Source of the DNA: Candidatus Obscuribacterales bacterium | GTDB taxonomy: Bacteria; Cyanobacteriota; Vampirovibrionia; Obscuribacterales; Obscuribacteraceae | Assembly (NCBI GenBank): GCA_019744775.1 | Contig: JAIETZ010000004.1 | Span: 496,001-560,000 of the forward strand | Direction of reading: 5' to 3' | DNA: 64,000 bases | Shown: positions 25,765-34,402 of the stretch, piece by piece | Numbering within the stretch: position 1 is the stretch's first letter | Layout of the letters: each line of letters starts with the position of its first letter | Program-made: the position numbers and the translations under genes | Notes under the pieces: generated by a model | Databases searched by the model: none | Told to the model about the DNA's origin: nothing | The model's input: the letters and a program-made list of their open reading frames with translations, nothing else

Positions 25765-26895
25765 CTAGCGAACGATGTGTTCAGACGACTCGTTACTAGC
25801 CGAGCCGATGGATTGCTTCTCCAGAGAGGCAATTTCATCCAAAACCTTTGGTTCAGCAAGGGCAATTACGCCATTTATATTGCGAACATACAAACCCTTG
25901 CCGTAAGTATCATCGATTTCTTTTTGATCAAGTTCCTTGACTATCTCATAAAGGCTCGGTCTGAGCATTCCCAACGTCTTCCTGCTGGCAGAATTGAAGC
26001 GATAAAACACTATTGCTTCAGACAACATTTCCATCGGACTTACGAAGTACAAGCTTGCTGGAGTTATTGTGGCTTTCGCCGCCATTTCAGAAGACGTAAT
26101 CCGCTGCGCGTCTAATTGCCTCAACACAATTCGACCATCAGTGGTCATTGGTCGCCCTTGCCGATCGCAACGCACCCAGAGGCGCGTACTATCATTGAAT
26201 TTGTATAGATGCAAGGCACTTTCTTTCGATTTCAGCAACCATCCACACTCATTAGTTTTTGGATTATAAAACGATGAATAACCAAGCTTTTTTGCAATTG
26301 ACCAATTCTCAGCCCGATAAGGCTTCCAGCCTAATTTGAATTGCATGTGATGCCCCAACTCATGCATCAGGCTACGCTCCAATCCGATTAACGATACTGT
26401 TTCATATGGTTCCACAAATATGGCCGGTCTGTTGTCCTTGTCAAAGCCCCAATTAGCAGCAGACCCCAGACACCTGGGTTCAGCCAGAAAATAAAACTTT
26501 ATTCCCTCACCACAGTTCTTCTTCAATAATTGGCTGGGAGTGGAGTGAGATAAGGCATATTCGAGAGCCTGCAATTCTCTTTCTGTTGGTGTACGGGCTT
26601 TGACATACCAGACTTTTTGAGAATATGGTCCATAACTGGCATCTGTTGTTAGCTCACCATCTTGTCCGATCTTTACATCATAAGTTCTACAAAGGTCTGC
26701 GATCTTTTCTACAACACGAGTTCGGTTTTCCATTCTATAACTGGGTTTGGAAACTGGCGCGCTATTGTCGGGACTCTGAGCGGTTATTGCCACCGTAACT
26801 TTTGCCCTTAAACCATCAAAGGCTGTCCTTCGCACATACATGTAAGCGAGAAGGACAATTATCAAAAATAACAGTAGACAAACCCGTACTTTCAT
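25765..26895 (-). CDS. Membrane-anchored putative zinc metallopeptidase (HExxH)
   Basis: The 376-residue protein starts with an uncleaved-looking hydrophobic anchor (about residues 4-21, followed by VRRTAFDG). In its middle it has SLMHELGHHMQFKLGWKPYR, with the HExxH zinc motif in a helix and preceded by hydrophobic residues. The rest has no clear family match; a likely third ligand could be the Glu in the segment MEMLSEAIVFYRFNS, but this is a guess. Such proteins are often gluzincin-type peptidases acting outside the membrane. The gene is transcribed away from a hairpin pair (26905-27001). It is not close to any known peptidase family that I can name with confidence, so protease activity is inferred from the motif only. 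Confidence 0.7.
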   Translation of the reverse strand: MKVRVCLLLFLIIVLLAYMYVRRTAFDGLRAKVTVAITAQSPDNSAPVSKPSYRMENRTRVVEKIADLCRTYDVKIGQDGELTTDASYGPYSQKVWYVKARTPTERELQALEYALSHSTPSQLLKKNCGEGIKFYFLAEPRCLGSAANWGFDKDNRPAIFVEPYETVSLIGLERSLMHELGHHMQFKLGWKPYRAENWSIAKKLGYSSFYNPKTNECGWLLKSKESALHLYKFNDSTRLWVRCDRQGRPMTTDGRIVLRQLDAQRITSSEMAAKATITPASLYFVSPMEMLSEAIVFYRFNSASRKTLGMLRPSLYEIVKELDQKEIDDTYGKGLYVRNINGVIALAEPKVLDEIASLEKQSIGSASNESSEHIVR

Positions 26896-26904
26896 AATTG
26901 CAGC

Positions 26905-27001
26905 AACACTAAGGTGCGGTCAAAACCTATTTCTAGTTGACCTCACTTTAGTGTTAGTCAGCTTCCATCCAAAGAATGATTGATTGGATAAAGCTAACTG
27001 A
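26905..27001. repeat. Two adjacent imperfect inverted repeats (hairpins)
   Basis: First, 18-base arms at 26905-26922 and 26938-26955 (AACACTAAGGTGCGGTCA and TGACCTCACTTTAGTGTT) match except at two positions. Second, about 26956-27001, arms AGTCAGCTTCCATCCAA and TTGGATAAAGCTAACTG pair imperfectly. Together they fill the gap between the TadE2 stop and the metallopeptidase start. Confidence 0.6.
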
Positions 27002-27010
27002 CCACGTTAA

Positions 27011-27493
27011 TTAAGTACTGAAACGAAAACGCACTATGGGGAATGTATACGTGCGAGAAAAGGTATAGGTGCCTGATTGCGTGAAGCCGTTGTTAAACCA
27101 GACAATTGGCGCAAAGGGTAATTTTGCCGTTGATCTTGTTTCCACAGTTACGAAAGGCGTCTGTGTGGGCGGGGGATTACCTGCATAATCGTTATAGATG
27201 ATATTTCCGTACAGTGCCGGTGAGCTTGTGAAAAAGCCGCCGCCGGCATGAGCCTTCAAACTTGTTTCTGCCAGAGTACGCGCTTCCGTGGGGTTAGAGC
27301 CATGAGCAGCAGCACGTGCCGCATCGCGGCAAGCGCGATCGTTAGCGGAGGCGCCCAATAGCAAAACACATATGTCAGTGCAAATGTACATAAACAGTAG
27401 AAGCCAAAAGGCAAAACAGACAAATTCAATGAGGACGTGTCCGGCATTGCGGCAGCGCATTCTTGCAACTTTTCGAGATCTTATACTAGTCAC
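27011..27493 (-). CDS. TadE-like minor pilin
   Basis: The protein (about 160 residues from GTG 27491-27493) has a basic start, then NAGHVLIEFVCFAFWLLLFMYICTDICVLLLGASA, a single N-terminal membrane helix with the Glu near its start, as in TadE and other pseudopilins. The rest is an extracytoplasmic domain with NDRACRDAARAAAHG, typical of TadE-like proteins. The GTG is chosen because AAAGAGGCG precedes it directly after the TadG stop; the frame itself extends to 27553 and overlaps the upstream gene, while ATG 27460 is another option. It is the last gene of the four-gene Tad-type unit. Confidence 0.8.
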   Translation of the reverse strand: MTSIRSRKVARMRCRNAGHVLIEFVCFAFWLLLFMYICTDICVLLLGASANDRACRDAARAAAHGSNPTEARTLAETSLKAHAGGGFFTSSPALYGNIIYNDYAGNPPPTQTPFVTVETRSTAKLPFAPIVWFNNGFTQSGTYTFSRTYTFPIVRFRFST

Positions 27494-27506
27494 TTTCAAC
27501 GCCTCT

Positions 27507-29273
27507 TTAATCAGAATGCACAAGTTCAACCAGGTGTCTGGCAATTTGCTCAAATACTCTTCTCAGATTGCCGCTATTGGTGACCAAACTAAATGTGCCG
27601 CCATTACCGGCAATAGCTGCCATGCCACCAGTAGTTTCATTGCTATTAGTGTCATTGAGAATTGCTGTTTGTCCCGGAATAATGTCCGGATTTTGAGCAA
27701 GACCAATTGTATAAATGGACACTCTGGCATTTTTTGCTTTTACTGCCGCCTTTCTGGCGTTACCCCAAGGGTCACCATCCAATGGACCGCCATAAGTAGG
27801 CTGACCATCAGTGAAAAGAACAATCGCCTTTTTAGAGCCTAGCCTTCCGTGCGTTGTTAATTCGTCGACAGCCTTGCTGACGGCAGCGCCGATATTTGTA
27901 CCACCCAAGGGCACACATGAAGCAATCGCCGCGTCGGTTTCCGGATAATGTCTGGCACCAGGTGCAGGATCCAATGGAATGACAGGCAAAGGAAATCCTG
28001 TATTGGCACCGTAAGTAGCGGCATCATCAATTGCGTATCTTGTTTCAACAGAAGTCGGACCACTGCCAATTTGATGATCGAAGGCCACAAAACCGAAGTG
28101 AGCATCAGTGTCTGTATTCAAAATATCAATGAATAATTGTCCGGCCGATTTAGCATCTTGCAGTGGCTGCAGTTTTGATTTTGCCAAATTGAAATAAGCT
28201 TGCTGATAACCAGGACTCGGACTGACAGCAACAGCGGTATTTGCTTTGCTGTTGTTAAATACCGTGGCATTTTCTAGATTACCTCTGGCAGCTTCTACCA
28301 TAGTCGCCACGTTCGGGAAGCTGTAACCGTTACCGTTGAAACTGGTGAATGTGTTGTTGCCATCTAGATTAACTACAACGTCAGTAAAGACAGCCCAACC
28401 AGGATATGTTGGTGCCGTGCCTGGTGGATAATTACCTGGAGGCGAGCCTGCTTCGGACGCACCTCCGGAAAGTGATCTCAATCCGGGAACGCCATAGTAT
28501 TGCGCAAGATATTCCGAAAACCAGAGTTGCGCATTGTAATACGCATCTGATGCTATGTGCGGTTGGACACCATTTAGACTTGTGCCATTTGGTCCAGGCA
28601 GCATTATGTCGTACTGCTTACCGCGCGCTGGTCCATTAGCACCGGTCGGCACCTCGTAGACAATTTTGCCTAGAGTTGCATCCCAAGAACGCTTAATGAA
28701 AGTCACAGGCGTCTGATCATCTATGGAGCCCGAGGTGTCAAAACAAAGTACAAGATCAAGAGAAGGTACAGCACCGAAAGCAATTGTCCTCAATGCAAAA
28801 TTTGATAGACCCAAGAAAGGCCCAAACGCCGGTGTTGCGCCAAAGGTTGAATAGAGTTTCACCACTTTGCCGTTTGGGTCATTCATGCCGACAACATTGT
28901 GTGTGACAGGGTCAATAAATTCAAAATACAAAACGGCTTCACCAGGAGCCGGATTGGCATTCATAGCACCGAGGGTACTGTTTGTTAATTGAATGCCGAT
29001 GATGCTGTTGCGCTTAAATAAATTGACGGCAGTATCAATTGCATCCTGGTGAGCGGCGGACGGATCAGTATTTTCTTCGCATGTAAGCGTTGCCACAGCA
29101 GCAAGCGCTGCAGCATCGGTCACGTTTTGCAATTCTTGGTGAGCAATCTGCACTCGCCCAATTTCAAAAGCAAATAGACCTATGATAGGCATTAACACAA
29201 AAGCCAGCCCAAGCATGAGCATGGTTAGCGAAACACCTTTTTGATTACGTTGTCTGATCAAAATCAATTTCAT
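27507..29273 (-). CDS. TadG-like pilus protein with VWA domain
   Basis: The 588-residue protein has an N-terminal basic segment and membrane helix (QKGVSLTMLMLGLAFVLMPIIGLFAFEIGR), then VQIAHQELQNVTDAAALAAVATL, the Tad-like N-terminal signature of TadG proteins. A VWA domain follows: LVLCFDTSGSIDDQT (intact MIDAS DTSGS, about residue 180) with an inserted Asn/Gly/Pro-rich region, and KKAIVLFTDGQPTYGG, TNIGAAVSKAVDELT. TadG takes part in Flp pilus assembly or adhesion at the envelope. The gene starts four bases after the TadE1 stop, so these are cotranscribed. Its C-terminus closes the VWA domain (RRVFEQIARHLVEL). Confidence 0.85.
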   Translation of the reverse strand: MKLILIRQRNQKGVSLTMLMLGLAFVLMPIIGLFAFEIGRVQIAHQELQNVTDAAALAAVATLTCEENTDPSAAHQDAIDTAVNLFKRNSIIGIQLTNSTLGAMNANPAPGEAVLYFEFIDPVTHNVVGMNDPNGKVVKLYSTFGATPAFGPFLGLSNFALRTIAFGAVPSLDLVLCFDTSGSIDDQTPVTFIKRSWDATLGKIVYEVPTGANGPARGKQYDIMLPGPNGTSLNGVQPHIASDAYYNAQLWFSEYLAQYYGVPGLRSLSGGASEAGSPPGNYPPGTAPTYPGWAVFTDVVVNLDGNNTFTSFNGNGYSFPNVATMVEAARGNLENATVFNNSKANTAVAVSPSPGYQQAYFNLAKSKLQPLQDAKSAGQLFIDILNTDTDAHFGFVAFDHQIGSGPTSVETRYAIDDAATYGANTGFPLPVIPLDPAPGARHYPETDAAIASCVPLGGTNIGAAVSKAVDELTTHGRLGSKKAIVLFTDGQPTYGGPLDGDPWGNARKAAVKAKNARVSIYTIGLAQNPDIIPGQTAILNDTNSNETTGGMAAIAGNGGTFSLVTNSGNLRRVFEQIARHLVELVHSD

Positions 29274-29276
29274 GAA

Positions 29277-29795
29277 CTACACACTAAGACCTTGAGCGTT
29301 TTCAGCATAGCGCTGGTCTTTCACTGTCAGATTAATAGGCGTTGTCAGTCCCGGAATGCTGCCGAAAACACCAACGTTGTATGGGATCAAGGGCTGAATG
29401 ACACCATTCAAGGTAACTTCGATATGATAGGTGTTGGCAATAGAGTCAGCCGGTGTTGTTAACGGGCTCGTGAAGCGAGCGACTGCTTTTGTGGCGGTAT
29501 TGGTCACTAAGATTGCAGTTTGCATGCTGGCAATTTGCACACCACCAAAATTGTTAATTGTCTGATGTGCAACACTGTCTGCAAGTGTGGCGGCAGTCGG
29601 ATATCCATTAATGCTGGCAGAGAAAGAACGCGCACGACTAGCCGCTGTCACCGCATTGTGAGCAGCCATAAACAAGAAAGTGGTGCGGATAGTGACTGCC
29701 ACCAAGTCAAGCATGGGGAAGAAAAGTAAAAAGATGAGGAACCAAAGTACGATTGGTACTTCGGCAATAAACGATCCTCTTTGACGGCGCTTCAC
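29277..29795 (-). CDS. TadE-like minor pilin
   Basis: The 172-residue protein starts MKRRQRGSFIAEVPIVLWFLIFLLFFPMLDLV, a basic residue cluster followed by the TadE signature with a conserved Glu five residues after Gly, and a membrane helix. The remainder (AHNAVTAASRARSF, ATLADSVAHQTI) is an extracytoplasmic pilin-like domain with no Cys. Its ATG overlaps the stop of the TPR gene (ATGA), and the TadG start follows four bases on. TadE proteins are minor pilins of Flp-type pili processed by a prepilin peptidase such as TadV, which is not seen in this window. Confidence 0.85.
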   Translation of the reverse strand: MKRRQRGSFIAEVPIVLWFLIFLLFFPMLDLVAVTIRTTFLFMAAHNAVTAASRARSFSASINGYPTAATLADSVAHQTINNFGGVQIASMQTAILVTNTATKAVARFTSPLTTPADSIANTYHIEVTLNGVIQPLIPYNVGVFGSIPGLTTPINLTVKDQRYAENAQGLSV

Positions 29796-30427
29796 TTCTT
29801 AAATCCCCCTTGAGGCTGTTCTTTCACGCTGCGATCAATGCGATCGAGCATGGCAGGCAAATTAGTTGGTTTGCTTACTACTTTGAGCAGGCTCGCTAAT
29901 TGTCCTCGTACTTGCGCGTCACGGCAGCTATTGATGCCTTCAGTACAAGCTTGCTTGGCCTTTTCCATATCCTTATTTGCCATATAGGTCTCAGCCAAAC
30001 GACCATGAGCAATTGATAATTGCGGGTCTAATTTCACTGCTTCGGCAAGAGCTGCAGCAGCTTCAGTACGTCTATTGGCGTGCAAATAAGCTTCGCCCAA
30101 CCAATAACGGTCCATAGCGTCACTGCCCGTCATTTTGGTCACATCTAAATAAATTTGGGCTGCTTCATTGAATCTCTCCGATCTAATAAGAGCAAGACCG
30201 AGCATGCGGCGAGCATCAATGTCTGAAGGCGCCATGTAGACCGCTCGATTCAAAGATTCGACAGCCTGCGGGTAAGCACGTGTCTCCATCAGGGAGCGTC
30301 CCTGACTGAAAGCTGCTTGAGCTTCAGGGTTTGTTGGATTAGCCTTAGCCGACATCCAAAGACCGAACGACATGCAGGCAAGTAAAAACAGCGTCCGCTT
30401 GTTGCTATACAGAAGGTAATACATCAA
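29792..30427 (-). CDS. TadD-like TPR protein
   Basis: The 211-residue protein has a signal peptide (hydrophobic from about residue 12, SAKAN at about 26-30) and about four TPR repeats (AAFSQGRSLMETRAYPQAVESLNRAVYMAPSD; DARRMLGLALIRSERFNEAAQIYLDV; MDRYWLGEAYLHANRRTEAAAALAEAVKLDP; IAHGRLAETYMANKDMEKAKQACTEGIN). This resembles TadD, the TPR assembly factor of Tad pili. It heads the operon with TadE1, TadG and TadE2. The palindromic repeat copies lie just upstream (30485-30507). Confidence 0.8.
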   Translation of the reverse strand: MMYYLLYSNKRTLFLLACMSFGLWMSAKANPTNPEAQAAFSQGRSLMETRAYPQAVESLNRAVYMAPSDIDARRMLGLALIRSERFNEAAQIYLDVTKMTGSDAMDRYWLGEAYLHANRRTEAAAALAEAVKLDPQLSIAHGRLAETYMANKDMEKAKQACTEGINSCRDAQVRGQLASLLKVVSKPTNLPAMLDRIDRSVKEQPQGGFKK

Positions 30428-30484
30428 AGTAGATTCCTTTTGCGGACAGATAAGTCCGCGTTGGTTTCAGCAGGCCATAGGAGC

Positions 30485-30507
30485 GGGCGCATACAATACG
30501 CCCCTAC
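30485..30507 (-). repeat. Dispersed palindromic repeat, copy 4
   Basis: The plus strand reads GGGCGCATAC then AATACGCCCCTAC; it is the same element as at 8498-8520, with the outer arm GTAGGGGCG kept on the minus strand. It lies upstream of the TadD-like gene. Confidence 0.6.
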
Positions 30508-30605
30508 AGTCCACTTGATGTTACCAGCGTAATAGTTAGGCAGACAAGACTCTGCTTAATCAAACGTATGGTGGTCTTCCCACTTAAGGCATGTTATTTA
30601 ACGAA

Positions 30606-30640
30606 AGGGCGCCAATCACATAGTTTCTGCGCGCCCCTAC
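30606..30640 (-). repeat. Dispersed palindromic repeat, copy 5 (long loop)
   Basis: GGGCGC...GCGCGCCCCTAC with a longer, decayed loop. It lies seven bases beyond the nuoM stop, and could act as a transcript-end hairpin as well as being a repeat. Confidence 0.5.
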
Positions 30641-30647
30641 GAGAGTT

Positions 30648-32207
30648 TTACTGCACTACCTGATTGGTGCTCATGCTTACTTGACGAGCGGTAATGTCTT
30701 TCGCCATGCGGTCAGCAATTTGCTGGTAGGTATTGGTCATCATCATTGGGTAAATTCCCAATACGATGACGCAAACTGAGAGCACCGCACCGACAAATAC
30801 TTCTTGCGGTCTGGCATCTGTTAAATGGTGAGCCCACTTAGGCATCTCCGGTCCGTAGAAAAGACGCTTCAATAGCCAGAGCATGTAGCCGGCGGAAAGA
30901 ATTACGCCTGTTGCTGCAAAGATAATCCAGCCATGTACAACATCTGCATTAGCAGCAATGGCAGCCAACGGTGATGTGTATGAGCCGTAGAAGACTGTTG
31001 CTTCAGCAACGAATCCGGCAAGACCAGGCAAACCGATATTTGCTAAGGCAGCCAACATCCAGAAATAGAAGATGATTGGCATTTGAGCGGCCAAGCCGCC
31101 ACCAATTTCTGAAAGCTTACGTGTATGGCAACGCTCATAGACACAGCCTACGAGGAAGAACAATAGTGCTGAAATAAATCCGTGGCTGACCATTTGGAAA
31201 ATGGCACCACTTAGTGCGGCCGATGACAAACATGCCATGCCCATCAAAACAAATCCCATGTGGCTGACACTGGAATAAGCGATGATGCGCTTCATATCGT
31301 CTTGCACCAAACAAGCAATGGCCGCCCAAACAACGTTGAAGGCACCAAGTGCTAATAAGAAAACACCATAAGTAATGATTACATCCGGGAAGAAGCCCAT
31401 GCAGATACGGACCAAACCGTAAGTACCCATTTTCAAAAGAAGTCCGGCCAGAATCATTGATATTGGAGTTGGAGCTTCAACGTGCGCATCCGGCAACCAA
31501 GTATGGAATGGGAAGGATGGCAGTTTGATAAGAAACGCCAGTAAGAATCCCAAGCAACCAAGTCCCTGGACTTGGGCAGTAAGAGCTGGGGCAATTTGAG
31601 CCAGCTTGACCATGTCGAATGTTTGGAATTCAGGTCCGCCTTGTCCGACACTGAAGTAAAGATATAGAAGTGATGCCAGCATAAAGATGCCGCCGGCAAA
31701 CGTATAAATAAGGAACTTCATGGCTGCATAATCGCGACGTGGTCCGCCCCAGATAGCAATCAAGAAGTACATTGGAACCAATTCGAGTTCCCAGAGGACG
31801 AAGAATTGGAGCAAATCAAGAGAAATAAACACACCGACGATCGCTGTAGTGAGCAACATAAGCATGCTGTAATAAAGTCTTGGTCTGTGCTCAGCAATTG
31901 TGCCTGAAGCATAGATTGACATCAACGTGACAATTGAGGTCAATGCCACCAAGCAGAAGCTCATGCCATCGACACCGACGTGATATTCAACCGGAAACGG
32001 TGACGATATCCAGCTTATCTTTTCAACGAACTGCATGGCTCCGTCAGCCGGATTGAAGTTAAGTCCAAGTATTACCGTCACGGCAACCATTGCCCAACCA
32101 AGCGCTATTGCTATCTGGCGAGCAGACGATGCAGGTGCCCAGGCAATTGCGAAAGTGCCCAGCAGGGGTATCAAAATCAAAGCTGTCAATATGTGTTCAG
32201 GTGTCAC
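30648..32207 (-). CDS. nuoM: NuoM, NADH-quinone oxidoreductase subunit M
   Basis: NuoM is one of the antiporter-like membrane subunits that form the proton channels of complex I. The 519-residue protein has about 14 membrane helices and conserved family features: LWELELVPMYFLIAIWGGPRR with the helix-5 Glu, PFHTWLPDAHVEAPTPISMILAGLLLKMGTYG with the helix-7 Lys region, and KRIIAYSSVSHMGFVLMG. Length is typical. Translation starts at GTG 32205-32207 with GGAG upstream. It diverges from nuoL with 179 bases between them; a group-4 hydrogenase or Mrp subunit is less likely given the close match of the whole sequence to NuoM. No other nuo genes lie in the window. Confidence 0.93.
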   Translation of the reverse strand: MTPEHILTALILIPLLGTFAIAWAPASSARQIAIALGWAMVAVTVILGLNFNPADGAMQFVEKISWISSPFPVEYHVGVDGMSFCLVALTSIVTLMSIYASGTIAEHRPRLYYSMLMLLTTAIVGVFISLDLLQFFVLWELELVPMYFLIAIWGGPRRDYAAMKFLIYTFAGGIFMLASLLYLYFSVGQGGPEFQTFDMVKLAQIAPALTAQVQGLGCLGFLLAFLIKLPSFPFHTWLPDAHVEAPTPISMILAGLLLKMGTYGLVRICMGFFPDVIITYGVFLLALGAFNVVWAAIACLVQDDMKRIIAYSSVSHMGFVLMGMACLSSAALSGAIFQMVSHGFISALLFFLVGCVYERCHTRKLSEIGGGLAAQMPIIFYFWMLAALANIGLPGLAGFVAEATVFYGSYTSPLAAIAANADVVHGWIIFAATGVILSAGYMLWLLKRLFYGPEMPKWAHHLTDARPQEVFVGAVLSVCVIVLGIYPMMMTNTYQQIADRMAKDITARQVSMSTNQVVQ

Positions 32208-32386
32208 GACTTAACTCCGGGAATAATTCCACTAATTTAGTACGAATAGTATTTCAAGAAAAACCGCTTTGCTTCTATGTTTTGAAGATATATTCAAGCG
32301 AAAAATATTTTTAGGTCGCTCGCAAGCCCCTCTCTGCAATACTGTTAGCTTGTGTATTTTAAATACGAACGTAGTTGGAGGTTCCC

Positions 32387-34399
32387 TTGTTTGACTTCAG
32401 CCCGAATGCAATCTTGAGCTCGGCACAATGGATTGTGCTGGTGCCATTTTTAGCAGCGACAATAATCATCCTCTTCGCTCGATTTAACAAGACACTGTCG
32501 ATGGCGCTGTCCGTCGGTTCCGTTTTCTACGGTTTCATCCACTCACTTTTGATTTTGGATGTACTGAGAAAGCATCCGGAACTTGCGCCTTATCAAGTCA
32601 ACTATGACTGGTTTGTGTCCTCTGCATTCAAGCTGTCTGTCGGCGTGCTTGTCGACAACTTGGCTGCCATCATGCTCATTGTTGTCTGTGCAGTTAGTTT
32701 GCTTGTGCAAATTTACACGCATGGATATATGCGTGAAGATCCCGGATACAGCCGCTTCTATTCCTACCTATCATTATTTACCGGCTCCATGCTTGGACTG
32801 GTTGTTTCCACCAACTTATTCCAGATGTATATGTTCTGGGAATTGGTCGGAGTTTGCTCTTACTTCCTCATCGGTTTCTGGTTCTACAAGCCAACAGCAG
32901 CAGCAGCTTGCTTGAAGGCATTTGTTGTAAACCGTATCGGTGACTTTGGATTCTTAGCGGGACTCTTGATGTTCTTCGCAGCAACATTTGGTTTCTGGAA
33001 CGGACATTCAATACTTGCCTTTACCGATCCAAATGGAATTGATTTAACAGGAGCAATTAAGTGGGCAGCAGACAACGGTTCATTGACTGCAGCATCGCTC
33101 ACAGTAATTTCCATTCTTGTATTTATGGGTCCAATGGCCAAATCAGCACAAGCACCATTACATGTATGGTTGCCTGATGCGATGGAAGGTCCTACACCAA
33201 TTTCAGCACTTATTCACGCTGCCACAATGGTTGCCGCCGGTGTCTATCTTGTAGCCAGAGCCTATCCAATTTGGCTCACTCCGGATGGTTCAACACATTC
33301 AGCAGGACTTGCTGTTGTTGCCTGGGTAGGTGGACTAACAGCATTCATGGCTGCCACCATTGCTCTTACACAGTTTGATATCAAACGTGCTCTAGCCTGG
33401 TCGACAGTCAGTCAATTGGGTTACATGTTTGTCGGTCTTGGTTGTGGTGCTTATACAGCAGGTATGTTCCACCTCTTCAATCACGCCTTCTTCAAAGCCA
33501 TGCTCTTCCTTTGCTCCGGTGCTGTAATTCACGGCTTATCCGGTGAACAAGACATGCGCAAAATGGGCGGACTATGGAAGAAGATGCCAATTACCGCATG
33601 GTGCTTCTTAATAGGTACTATTTCTATATCCGGTGTTCCAGGATTCTCCGGCTTCTTCTCCAAAGACGAAATTATTGCTTCGGCCAATCATTTCAACTTT
33701 GGTGCAATGGCAGGACTTCTTGGACCATTGATGACATTCACAGCATTTCTTACTGCCTTCTATATGTTCCGCATGTTCTTCATGACTTTCACCGGAAAAT
33801 ATCGTGGCGAAGCACATGCTCACGAATCACCTTTGGTTATGACCATGCCATTGATGGCGCTTGCTGTGCCTTCAATTGTTTCCGGTTATCTCGGTGTTAA
33901 TCCGCAAGCCTTGTTGCAAGTGCTTGCATTCCAAACACCAACAGCATTCCCAAATGTGTTTACACAATTCCTGCACTTTGGTCATGTTGAATACGAAGCG
34001 TTGAATCCAACAGTGATGTTTGTTTCAACAACCGTTTCGCTTATTGGTATCGCTCTCGCCTTCAATTGCTATGTGCAAAAGTCCGGCGTCAACGAAAAGA
34101 TTGCCAAGTTAAGTGGACCACTCTACGGCTTCTCTTTCAACAAGTGGTACTTTGACGAGCTTTACTTGGGCTTGGTCAATAAGGTCATATTGCCTCTGTA
34201 CCGCGCCGTATGGTCCTTAGTCGACCAATTCATCATCGATAACCTGGTCAACCTCTCAAGCCTTCTTACAGTAGGCACCGGCGAAGCTCTACGCTACACG
34301 GAAAACGGCAAAGGTCAGTACTATGCAATGGTCATCTTTGCCTGCGTAGCCGGCTTCAGCCTGATATTCCTGCTCTATAGAACGTACGTAGGAGGTTAA
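32387..34399 (+). CDS. nuoL: NuoL, NADH-quinone oxidoreductase subunit L
   Basis: NuoL is the distal proton-pumping subunit of complex I, with the long lateral helix. The protein (about 670 residues) has some 16 membrane helices, including FWELVGVCSYFLIGFWF with the helix-5 Glu, KSAQAPLHVWLPDAMEGPTPISALIHAATMVAAGVYLVAR and DIKRALAWSTVSQLGYMFVGLG, and the extra C-terminal helices expected of NuoL rather than NuoM. The TTG at 32387 is chosen since GGAGG lies five bases before it; the frame's first codon (TTG 32375) is part of that SD. The next gene, a small His-rich peptide, follows three bases after its stop. Confidence 0.93.
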   Translation: MFDFSPNAILSSAQWIVLVPFLAATIIILFARFNKTLSMALSVGSVFYGFIHSLLILDVLRKHPELAPYQVNYDWFVSSAFKLSVGVLVDNLAAIMLIVVCAVSLLVQIYTHGYMREDPGYSRFYSYLSLFTGSMLGLVVSTNLFQMYMFWELVGVCSYFLIGFWFYKPTAAAACLKAFVVNRIGDFGFLAGLLMFFAATFGFWNGHSILAFTDPNGIDLTGAIKWAADNGSLTAASLTVISILVFMGPMAKSAQAPLHVWLPDAMEGPTPISALIHAATMVAAGVYLVARAYPIWLTPDGSTHSAGLAVVAWVGGLTAFMAATIALTQFDIKRALAWSTVSQLGYMFVGLGCGAYTAGMFHLFNHAFFKAMLFLCSGAVIHGLSGEQDMRKMGGLWKKMPITAWCFLIGTISISGVPGFSGFFSKDEIIASANHFNFGAMAGLLGPLMTFTAFLTAFYMFRMFFMTFTGKYRGEAHAHESPLVMTMPLMALAVPSIVSGYLGVNPQALLQVLAFQTPTAFPNVFTQFLHFGHVEYEALNPTVMFVSTTVSLIGIALAFNCYVQKSGVNEKIAKLSGPLYGFSFNKWYFDELYLGLVNKVILPLYRAVWSLVDQFIIDNLVNLSSLLTVGTGEALRYTENGKGQYYAMVIFACVAGFSLIFLLYRTYVGG

Positions 34400-34402
34400 C
34401 CC

